From the NCBI GenBank assembly GCA_030015575.1, contig CM057339.1, positions 771,110,809-771,174,808 of the forward strand: a stretch of 64,000 bases of DNA, written 5' to 3'. Origin of the DNA: Agapanthus africanus. Its lineage: Eukaryota; Streptophyta; Magnoliopsida; Asparagales; Amaryllidaceae. This document shows, in pieces, positions 33,529-43,004 of this stretch. The stretch's first letter is position 1, and each line of letters opens with the position of its first letter. The notes below the pieces were generated by a model. The model searched no databases. It was not told where the DNA came from and saw only the letters and a list, made by a program, of their open reading frames with translations. Position numbers and translations under genes: made by a program.

Positions 33529-35717
33529 TGTAGGGTTACCTACGACGGCAGCAAGGTTTCGGGAGGCATCATCCATGCCAAATTCAAAAATTTGCCGTTT
33601 TAGCTAACCCTAACAAGAATCGTAAACTAGAAATATACGGAATCAAAAGCAAACAACTTTGCAATATGAAGTGAGCAAGGAATATAACCTTTGTAGACCG
33701 GTCCTTCACTTCAATAGCTCCGTGTAGAAGTCCCCTTCGCTGCGATCGTAAACTCCGGACTCTAGAGAGTCTCCACGAAGAAACGAACATGTTTGCTTCG
33801 ATGACTTCGAGGCCGAAGATGATCTACGTCGAGGAGACACTAACCCAAGCTATTTCTTCACTAGGTCAAGAACTTTGTGAAGAGAACACCCTATACTAAA
33901 TGGCAAGTAGTATAGGATGATGAAGTAGGAAGTGGGCTCACTTTAGAAATGATTTTCTCACATTTTATCTCATACCTCCGTTAGAGCTAGAAAGCTTTTT
34001 AAGAGGGAGAAGAAGAAGAAGATGAACTCAAGTTAATAATTCATCCAAATGAATTATTTAACCATGGGCGAGTTAAGTCATCATGCTTAACTCATGTAGA
34101 GAATTAAGCAAGGTGTAAGGTTAAGGGTTGGGTTAAGAAATATCTAAAGAAATAACTAAAGAGAAGACTTTGTCAATGTTTCTACAAGTTTCATGTAAGC
34201 TTGACAACATTTACCAAGTCAATGCTCTTTTGTAATAACTTAAGAAAATAAAAACCCTAACTTAACCCTAGGTTGATATAAGTCTCATACACCCATCTAG
34301 CATGTATCATCAACCATGATACAATACATGTACACAAAAATATATCACATATATACAATGTGTACATCAAGTGAGAAAAGAATCATAAGTGAGCTAATGC
34401 TAGTTAATGTAATGTAATATATCTAATATATAATTATATATTAAATTATTAAATCAACTCTTGATTTAATAATCCGTCTATATTACATATAACCGACTAA
34501 TATCAAGTGTAACAACTTATCGAATCAACACCTGATCCGATAACCTGGCCATATCACATATAACCGACCAATATCACGAATCGCGAGAATACAATACGGT
34601 ATCTCATATCGTATCAATCTCGGTCCCGCACATATCACATTTGTGCTCCTACTCCGTTTCGCTTGAGCCAGGAAACCCCTGTGTAGGACTCTAAAGACTC
34701 GTCAATACGCCGGCAGTAGGTGATGATCATATCAAACACCCACAAGCCGCAAGCGGTTTGCTAAACATAACGGGTACCCGGGTATTGAGCGATCAGAAGA
34801 TCAACAAGCAAGCCTGCTCACACTCCTGTGAATCCAATCAGTAACACTACCGTACAGTCCGGTCTCTTCGTCTGATACGTCGCATATCTCGTCTAGGGGT
34901 GGTAAATGTCAGACCCCAGTAACTCGATAAGTCGTGTCGATATGAGGCTCATAACGGGTCGAGAAACTACTGATAACACTTACCGGTATATCTCTGAAGC
35001 AGCCTTGGCAAGGACTTCCTGTTATAGCCAATCGAGCACTGCGCAACATCAACTCCCTATACCGGGAGAGACGAAACCCCTCCTATCGCTCATTGCCTCC
35101 ATGTGATTTGGGACTGTACCCAAAAGCCACCGTTTTGCACGTTCTCTTGAACATGGTAAGGTGGAAATCAAAGCACAGTGGGAATCACACAAAACTCTAT
35201 GACGATCTCGGGTCTACAGACTAACATGTTCCAGTGTCACCAGAGAACTGCCATCTGACGTTAGGTATAATACCATCTGGGAGTTCTCGGCGAGTCCGTA
35301 CAGTGTACCCAGTCTCCACTGAGCACCCGTATACTGTCCTTGATGTCAAACACCAATAGATATGGGATCATCCATCGCCCATCTGTATGGGTCGAGAAGC
35401 TATACGCTAGTCTACTCTGGTATATCGATGCCCTGTCTCGATACACCTACGACTATGAACATTTGAAGGATGTACTTAGCGACTACACTGTCCCCACTAG
35501 TATGATCTGTATCATAGTCCTGGTAGTCAAGTACTCATCCTAAGGGATTTATCAACGTGTAATATAGAGACAATAAGTGTACATGTTAAGATAAAGAGCA
35601 ATCAGATAGCATGCTATCATGTCGAGCAAGAAAGTCCTCCATATATATGTCCAAGCATCCACTACAATATACATCGTATTTACAGTAATGGCCTCTAGGG
35701 CATACATATTACTAACA
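33529..35717 (-). mobile_element. Solo LTR of the copia family (copy C)
   Basis: 2189 bp, from TGTAGGGTTACC to ATTACTAACA, flanked by perfect CTTAG duplications (33524-33528 and 35718-35722), with no PBS or internal region. It is clearly related to copies A and B but more diverged. A single LTR bounded by a target duplication is the signature of recombination between the two LTRs of a once complete element. Orientation is taken from homology. Confidence 0.92.
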
Positions 35718-35722
35718 CTTAG

Positions 35723-36411
35723 TATTTTATTTCTTACTTTACTTACTTGCTCTTTTATTTCCATGCCCTTTACTTGCATTTTATTACCTTATCATTTACT
35801 TTCTTACAATGTTGTTTATTCTTTTCTTTGTATCATTTCTTTTTCTTTTTTCTTTGTTGTTGTGATGGTTTGTGAATATGTTGTTGTTAGGAAAAAGATT
35901 GGTTGTGTAAGTTAAGGTTTTCTTTTCTCATTTCCTTTGCCCGTTATTTTCCAATTAAACTCTACCCAAACCTTACGCAAGCGCTCCGTTAGGCACCCTA
36001 CCCTACCAAGGTATCGGTGATCCCTAACCGCAACCGGTTGCGTTCGGTTTGGCCGGAGGCGAAAGCCAAGAGACAAGAACGGATAGACAAGGGTCAATAG
36101 ACTGGATTTCACTAATACTGTGCTTAAGCACCCTAATCCACGTTGTTTCCGATTGCTCTAGCTTCAATAGTCATGTTCGGCACAAAGGATTGAGTACGGA
36201 AATCCATAACTTACACTAACCTATCTATTCCTAACAAACTTATACTTGCATATATACACATATGTTAGAAATGAACCATTCCGCCACGCGCATTAACTCG
36301 TCATAATAAGAACATAAAACGCACCGTCTCCCTGCGGACGACCCGTACTCATCGCGGCTAGCTACGCAAGCAAAATCGTCCTGATTGCGGTAAAAAAAAC
36401 TCTTTCAATCA
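35723..36411 (+). repeat. 3' LTR of Tat/Athila-type element, piece 3
   Basis: It continues after the solo LTR with a T-rich stretch and mixed sequence, to a CTTTCAATCA end just before the satellite. The three pieces sum to about 1.67 kb. The right boundary is set by the TG...CA rule and by the satellite start; no second LTR is visible to confirm it. Confidence 0.5.
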
Positions 36412-36414
36412 TTC

Positions 36415-37728
36415 GTTTACGTTATCATCAAGTATCCTACTAAAGAACTAGTGCACCCTAAATCCTAACCCTAATTTTTGGATGAATTAAATTTCCATAT
36501 GTCCCTGTTATTTCTTTTTAACTTAATTCTTTTCCCCTAAGTTTTGAATCTGCAGAACATAATCTCCCCGATAAGAATTAAATTCTCAACTTGTGGGGAG
36601 ATTTGCTTCTGCAAATCTCAACCAGAGAAAGAATTAAATTCTTATATGAAGGGTTAAATTTACGGTAAAGTTTTGTGTTTACGTTATCATCGAGTATCCT
36701 ACTGAAGGAACTAGTGCACCTTAAACTCTAACCCTAATTTTTGGAGGAATTAAATTCCCATATGTCCCTTTTATTTCTTTTTAACTTGGTTCTTTTCCCT
36801 TAAGTTTTGAATCTGCAGAACATAATCTTCCTGATGAGAATTAAATTCTCAACTTGTGGGGAGATTTGCTTCTGCAAATCTCAACCATAGGAAGAACTAA
36901 GTTCTTATATGAAGGGTTAAGTTTACGGTAAAGTTGTGCGTTTACGTTATCATCGAGTATCCTACTGAAGGAACTAGTGCACCCTAAACCCTAACCCTAA
37001 TTTTTGGAGGAATTAAATTCCTATATGTCCATGTTATTTCTTTTTAACTTAGTTCTTTTTACCTAAGTTTAGAATCTGCAGAACAAAATCTCCCCGATGA
37101 GAATTAAATTCTCAACTTGTGGGGAGATTTGCTTCTGTAAATCTCAACTAGAGGAAGAACTATGTTCTTATATGAAGGGTTAAGTTTACGGTAAAGTTGT
37201 GCGTTTACGTTATCATCGAGTATCCCACTAAAGGAACTAGTGCATCCTAAACCCTAACCCTAATTTTTAGAGGAATTAAATTCCCATTTGTCCATGTTAT
37301 TTCTTTTTAACTTAGTTCTTTTCCCCTAAGTTTTGAATCTGCAGAACATAATCTCCCCAATGAGAATTAAATTCTCAACTTGTGGGGGTATTTGCTTCTG
37401 CAAATCTCAACCAGAGGAAGAACTAAGTTCTTATATTAAGGGTTAAATTTACGGTAAAGTTGTGTGTTTACGTTATCATCGAGTATCCTACTGAAGGAAC
37501 TAGTGCACCCTAAACCTTAACCCTAATTTTTGGAGGAATTAAATTCCCATATGTCTCTGTTATTTCTTTATAAGTTAGTTCTTTTCCCCTAAGTTTTGAA
37601 TCTGCACAACAAAATCTCTCCGATGAGAATTAAATTCTCAACTTGTGGGGAGATTTGCTTCTGCAAATCTCAACCAGAGGAAGAACTAAGTTCTTATATG
37701 AAGGGTTAAGTTTACGGTAAACTTGTGC
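36415..37728. repeat. Satellite: five tandem 263-bp units
   Basis: GTTTACGTTATCATCGAGTA recurs at 36415, 36677, 36940, 37203 and 37466, and the next junction is at 37729, so units are 262-263 bp. Each unit has, in order, a telomere-like CCCTAAACCCTAACCCTAA core; a GGAATTAAATTCC palindrome; an AACTTAG...CTAAGTT pair; an outer stem AAATCTCCCC/GGGGAGATTT enclosing GAGAATTAAATTCTC; a hairpin AGATTTGC-TTCT-GCAAATCT; and a 15-base palindrome AAGAACTAAGTTCTT. No coding frame survives. I do not recognise the family. Confidence 0.93.
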
Positions 37729-37845
37729 GTTATTAAGGGTTTGAAGGTTTTAGTTTAGGCTAAATTCTTCTTGCGTTTACGTTAAACTTGTACGTTTACG
37801 TTATCATCGAGTATTCTGCCGATGGAACTAGTGCACCATAAACCC
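37729..37845. repeat. Broken edge of the satellite, partial sixth unit
   Basis: After a unique TATTAAGGGTTTGAAGG segment, the unit's opening reappears twice (GCGTTTACGTTA near 37773 and at 37794) and runs into GGAACTAGTGCACCATAAACC, then passes into the telomere-like tract. Confidence 0.8.
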
Positions 37846-38357
37846 TAACCCTAATTAACCCAAATTAACCCTAGTCATCACCCTAACTAAATTTATCCCT
37901 AATTAACCCAAACTTAACCCAATTAACCCAAATTAACCTAATTAACCCTAATCAACACCCCAACCGTTCAAATTATCACTAATTAATCCAATTAACCCAA
38001 ATTAACCCTAATCAAAACACTAACACAAATACACTCTATTTTACCTAATTAATCCAAATTAATCCTAACCCAAATTAACCTAACCCTAATTATCACCCAA
38101 ACCCCAACACAAATTAATTCTAGTCCAAACCAAAATTAACCCTAATTAATCTAATTAACCCAAACCATAGCCCTAATCATCACCAACCCTATTTTACCTA
38201 ATTAATCCAAACTAACCCTAACCCTAACACTACCTAATTAACCCTAACCCTAATCCTAAACCGAATCCTAACCCTAAACCGAACCCTAACCCTAACCCTA
38301 CCTAATTAACCCTAACCCTAGCCCAACCTTAGACCAAACCCTAACTTTAACCAATTG
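37846..38357. repeat. Degenerate telomere-like AACCCTAA / AATTAACCC tract
   Basis: About 0.5 kb of irregular repeats mixing CCCTAA (half of the plant telomere motif CCCTAAA) with AATTAACCC and AATTAATCC. The end, around 38215-38340, is richest in AACCCTAACCCTA. The order of variants is irregular, unlike a terminal telomere. Confidence 0.88.
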
Positions 38358-38700
38358 TAGCAACCCAAAAATCAACAATAACACAAATAAAAGCATAATT
38401 AGAAGTTAAAAATTGAAATTAACTCACCTTAGGCCAGAGATTCTACTATCGACGAGGTGGAGAAGACTGGAGATTCCACTATTGACGGCTGCAGCGGGAG
38501 ATTGGTGACGAGGAAGTCGGCGACTGTAGCGGGATCCTACTGTCAACAAGGAAGTTGACGATGAAGTCGGCGACGACGAGGTGCGTGCGGGTTGGGAAAT
38601 TTTGGGAATGAGGAGGTGGCGAGGAGGCACAAGCGATGAGGTAGCGATTATGTCGGTGATGAAGTCGACGACGACGATGAGCCGCCCGCGGGATATCGGT
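38358..38700. other. Unassigned sequence between telomere-like tract and CACTA-like end
   Basis: GTAGCAACCCAAAAATCAAC leads into a G-rich segment (38440-38700) with repeated CGACGAGG / GAAGTCGGCGACGA motifs. The minus-strand frame 38424-38630 follows that repeat. It may be internal sequence of the CACTA-like element that ends at 38970. Confidence 0.4.
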
Positions 38701-38970
38701 GAGAGCGAGTTGGGAAATTTTGGGAACGAGAAAATTTTTGGGCTTTATTTTTTTATAAATAACCCATTTATGCCCCTATGGATTAATCCGTGGGGCCTTC
38801 TTTTGCGGCTTCGTAGGGCCAAATAAAAAATTACGTTTTAATATTTTTAAATTAATCCGTAGGGCATCGTAGAAGCAACCATGGGGACCTACGGATTAAT
38901 CCGTATGGGCAATATAAAGTTGTCATACGGATTCCTATAGCTGTAGGGACAACCCCTTATTGTAGTAGTG
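38700..38970. mobile_element. CACTA-like DNA transposon end with subterminal repeats
   Basis: The sequence ends TTATTGTAGTAGTG at 38970, the inverse of the CACTACTACAATAA that opens CACTA transposons. Inside it, GGATTAATCCGT-type palindromic repeats occur at about 38779, 38849, 38891 and (partial) 38926, resembling subterminal repeats that bind transposase in this superfamily. The three bases GAG (38971-38973) would be the target duplication. I cannot find the opposite terminus, so the size and transposase content are unknown. Confidence 0.5.
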
Positions 38971-39267
38971 GAGGTGCAAGAGGAGACACGAACATGGAAA
39001 ATAGCTGAATGTGGCTAATAGAATATGTACACAATAAGTTGTAGCATATTAATGAAGAAGGTATTGAGTGTTTTTCATCACCCATTAGAATGGTTGCGCT
39101 CGCTTGTCAGGCGCTGTACAGATTCTTTCCACCCGATGGTGAGCGGGGGTTTATTGATAGCGGGGATTCTAATTTCCGGCAGCCACAAATAAATCTGTCA
39201 TTAACTACCCCTCACTTTGAAGCGAGAGAACCACCAATTAACGGGTCTTGCGATCATGCGAACTTAA
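38971..39267 (+). pseudogene. Unidentified protein-like fragment
   Basis: Two adjacent frames read as non-repetitive, protein-like sequence: first TRTWKIAECG, then, after stops, IECFSSPIRMVALACQALYR and onward to a frame that runs 39090-39272. Codon use looks unlike the surrounding repeats. I do not recognise the family. It is cut on the left by the CACTA-like end and on the right by a candidate LTR, and contains at least two stops upstream of 39050. It could be a captured host exon or part of a DNA transposon. Confidence 0.3.
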
Positions 39268-40705
39268 TGTGAAATGTGTTTGTGTTTGAAATGAAAGAAT
39301 GCATGTTTGTTCATTCATTTTTTTATTTATTATTATTTTTTTTTACTATTATTTTTTTTCATTTATGAAGAAGCCCGGGTTCCCCGGGAGGCACCCCCGA
39401 GGCACCTGGGGGGCGTAGGGCACTCGAGGGGTCGACTCCCCCTTTTGGGGGTGGGGTCGGTCCTCCCTGGGGGGTTCGGCTCCCCCTAAGGAGGGGGGTC
39501 TGCCTCCCTGGGGGTTGGCTCTTTTCCGGAGGGGACGATTTTCCATTCCTCGGATGGATTTTCCGGGGTCCGGGTTCCCTTTTTGGGGTATCTAGCGGTG
39601 TTATTGGGGGTCATCTGTGTCGGGAGAGCCCCGAAGGCTTTTATAATATTTTATTTATTATATTTATTTATTTTCTTTTAACTTGGTTTTCTAAATAAAC
39701 TAAGTGTGCGAATTCCGATGAAAATTCGGTTGCATAACCAATAGATTTCATCGTTTTATCGTTTATTTGGGAGAAAAAAAGAATAAAATCTATGTTTTTC
39801 CGCGATTGGGTGAAGTGCGGATGAAATCCACGTTCAAAGAGTGGTGCATGGATCGAAATCGATATCTCCGAGAGTTTCCTCAAAGGAGAAGCTCAAAGGC
39901 TTTCCTTTTTGTGGGGTCATCCTCAACTTTCTCTCTATTTTGTCAGAAAAGCTCTCTTGATTCTTAAGGAGTTGAGATTGAGATCTTAGATGAGAGAAAA
40001 TAGGCTCATTTTCTCTCTTTTATGCCTTGGATCTTGAAATAGTAGTGTTTTGAGAGATAGAATCCTTTTAATTCTTCCTCTTTTTTTTGGATTTGAAAAA
40101 GAAGATGAAGGAGGAGGCCCAAAAGCTCTCCTTTATGAGATTTAATGGAAGAAAGAGACTGCCTTTCAATAGATCTATGAGTTTTTATAATTTATTTTAA
40201 GAAAAGAGTGGTTTTTTTCCTCTTGATTTATTTGGTGAAGAAGAAGAGGGAGAGAGAGGAAGGAGGCACAAACCCTAGTATTTTGTGTGAATTGAAAACT
40301 TAATATTTTATCATACGGTTGGGTTTAAATACCCATTACATTTTGCACTTTGCCCCTTGGGCTTTAAATAATTGTCTTTTTGCATCTCCCATGCCCATGT
40401 GCTCATTTCTTTTTGTATATAAGCCATGGACTTTGCATGATTTTAGTTTTTTGCCTATTTATATTGCATTTTTACACTCATTTGTATACAAAATTTATTT
40501 ATTACAAATTTCTTTCTTTTCTTTTCCTTCGATGGCCGGCCGGCTTCGCTTGGGCTTGAGACTGTTTGGGTATGGACCCACTTGCTTAGGCTTGAGCCTG
40601 GGTTGGTTAGATTTGGGTCCACCTGTCTGGGCGTTGACTTTGGCTTCGACTTTTTGACTTTTGACTTTTAATTTCGGTAGTGGGGTGTAAATTTCGACCC
40701 CAACA
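39268..40705 (-). repeat. Candidate 3' LTR of the gag-only element
   Basis: On the minus strand it runs from TGTTGGGGTCGAAATTTACACC, next to a purine tract, to CACATTTCACA. On that strand a TATTTAAACCC box lies near 40325 and a CT-rich leader near 40260. It contains a block of C- and G-runs at 39370-39540. No partner LTR is in view, so the left edge rests on the TG...CA rule and on the frame of the upstream fragment stopping there. Frames inside it are not convincing. Confidence 0.45.
39370..39545. repeat. G/C-run-rich block
   Basis: Runs of 4-6 G or C alternate about every 10-15 bases on both strands (for example GGGGGTGGGG near 39446 and GGAGGGGGG near 39490), forming short imperfect palindromes such as CCCGGGTTCCCCGGG (39375-39389). 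Surrounding sequence is AT-rich. Confidence 0.75.
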
Positions 40706-40719
40706 AAATTCCCCAATCA
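40706..40719 (-). promoter_or_regulatory. Purine tract of the gag-only element
   Basis: The minus strand reads TGATTGGGGAATTT directly before TGTTGGGGTCG. A G-run next to a TG-starting LTR fits a plus-strand primer. Confidence 0.5.
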
Positions 40720-41039
40720 ATAAATGCATAGGATATATATGTGTCATGTGCATGAAATTGATGGATCTTCTTTCGTGGAGAGGTTGGCTTGATTAATTCC
40801 TATTTTTAAGAGGTTGTCACTGCCCTTTTTGCAATATGGACTGTCGATACTAGCTTGTTTACAACGTAGAGGTTGATGGTACTTGACTTGATTCCGAGGC
40901 GGTGCTTAATTTCTATAGGGAGGTCGATGGTTGACTTGATCCACTTGTGCGGTGTCGGTTCTCGACTTGATCCATTTTTGCGGGGTCAGTGCTTGACATG
41001 ATCCATTTCTGCGGTGTCGGTGCTTGACTTGATTGATTT

Positions 41040-41580
41040 GATTTGTTTTGATTTGATTTGGGAATGGAGTCAACATCTACCACTGGAATTGGGCTCCATA
41101 GGTAACTCGTCCGGTATCCGGTCTTTTCTTGATTGGATTGATTTAGGAGCGGAGTCAACATCTCTACCTCTGGAATTGGGCTCCAGAGGCAACTTGTCCG
41201 GTACCTGGTATTGGCTTGATTAGATTGATTTAGGAGCAGAGTCAACATCTTTACCACTGGAATTGGGTTTCATAGGTTACTCATCCCGTATCCGGTCTTG
41301 GCTTGATTGGATTTATTTGATTGATATGGGAGCGGAGTCAACATCTCTTCCACTGGAATTGGGCTCCAGAGGTAACTTGTCCAGTACCCGATCTTGGCTT
41401 GATTTGGTTGATTTGGGAGTGGATTCAACATCTCCCCTACTGGAATTGGCTCCAGAGGCAACTCATCCAGTACTTGGTCTTGGTTTGATTGGATTGATTT
41501 GGGAGAGGAGGCAACATCTTTACAATTAGAATTGGGCTCCAGAGGTAACTCGTTCGGTACCCGGTCTTGGCTTGATTGGC
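41040..41580 (-). repeat. Tandem array, about 87-bp unit, six copies
   Basis: The GTCAACATC block recurs at about 41069, 41154, 41241, 41337, 41424 and 41510. Spacings are mostly 85-87 with one of 96, close to 29 (or 32) codons. On the minus strand the units translate to a Pro/Ser/Asn-rich repeat with the recurring motif ELPLEPNS. Partial units extend left to about 40913. Confidence 0.85.
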
Positions 41581-41859
41581 TTGATTTGCTTTGTTTGGCT
41601 CCTGCACTGTTCAGCGGGATTTTTAAACTTGGAAGCACTGTCGGGTGAGGCTTTAATTTGATTTGCTTGATTCTTCCTTGTCTTGTGAGACTTCTGAGCT
41701 TGGAAGCACTACTGAGCGAGACTTAGAATTTGGATTTTCGAAGTTGGTAGGGTTTAAATTTGGGTTGAGATTTAGACAGGAGATGGATTTGAGTTTGGGT
41801 TGAAAGCTGAAATTTTGGGATTGGAAATTGAATTTGGATTTAGAGTTTGAATTTTTGTG

Positions 41860-42680
41860 TTCTGGGTTGGCATCAGTGTTGCTAACACTAGAGCACGAAT
41901 GTCAGGAGCAATTCATCATTTTCGGAAAATTTAGGGATTTGAATTTTTGGTTGACATCAGCATCGCTAACACTGAAGTATGGTTTCAAAAGTGAATCATC
42001 ATTTTCATTGGAGAAATTGAATTTGGATATGGATTTGATTAGCGTCTGCATCGCTAACATTGGAATGGTGCCAGGAGCGACTCATCATTTGCCTTTTGGA
42101 GGATTGGGAATTTGAGAGTAGTTTTTTTTGGGTTTGCATCGTTAACACTGGAATGGTATCAGGAATGACTCATCATTCACCGTTGGAGGATTAGGAATTT
42201 GATGGTTTTATTTTATTTTTTTGTTCAACGTCTACATCGCTAACATTGGAATGGTACCAGAAGAGACTTAACATTCTCCTTTGAAGGATTTGGATGTCGG
42301 GTTTTGGAGGATTTTGGAATTTGGATTTTAGTTGGCGTCTGCATCACTACACCGGAATAGGAGCCAGAAGTGACTTATCATTCACCTTTGGAGGGGGTTG
42401 GGGATTTGTGGGTTTTGGAATTTGGATTTTGGTTGGCATCTACATCGTTGAACTAGAATAGATTCCAGGAGCGACTCATCATTCGCCTTTGGAGGGAGTT
42501 GGGGATTTGGAGGGGGGGGTTTGTTCGGCGTCTGCATCGCTGCAATGAAATAAATACCAGGAGTGACTCATCATTTTGGAGGAAATTAGGGATTTATTGG
42601 ACATTAGGTTTGCATCAGCACCGTTAATACTAAAATATAAGTTTCAGGAGCGACTCATCATTTTCCTTAGAAGTAATTTT
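41860..42680 (-). repeat. Second tandem array, about 85-105-bp unit, nine copies
   Basis: GACTCATCATT-like blocks recur at about 41911, 41992, 42079, 42168, 42266, 42371, 42471, 42564 and 42651. Each is preceded by GCATCGCTAACACTGGAAT-like sequence and followed by TTTGGAGGATT-like sequence. It is more diverged than the first array and has no long frame. Confidence 0.82.
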
Positions 42681-43004
42681 TTTATGAGTTTGCCCCCTTT
42701 CAGGTTTTTACAAGCTCGCGGTTAGTCTTGTTATTTTTACTCATGAAACTTTTTAGGTTTTCATTCGTGCCCATCTTCTTGTGGACTAACCCTTTATTTC
42801 CTTTTTTATATTCCCAATTTAACGATTTAGGGTCAACTGTTCCTAGTTTAACGACTTAGGGGTCAATATTGCACTTATTCTTTGTTTAGCCTTGTTGGCG
42901 CCTTACTGCAAAGTTATTTGAAATTCTCGTATTTTGAATTTGACAGAGTCAAATCGATGATCGAGACAGTAAGACTTATTTGATTCTTTCATTTGATCAT
43001 TGGC
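42681..43004 (-). other. Gag-to-repeat spacer
   Basis: No array unit and no gag motif is visible. A short duplicated phrase, TTTAACGA(T/C)TTAGGGGTCAA, occurs at about 42817 and 42848. Confidence 0.5.

Noticed and set aside
36415-38357. Possible CRISPR-like array or chromosome end
   Set aside because: Repeats are head-to-tail without spacers, so not CRISPR. The telomere-like tract is irregular and internal, so not a current telomere.
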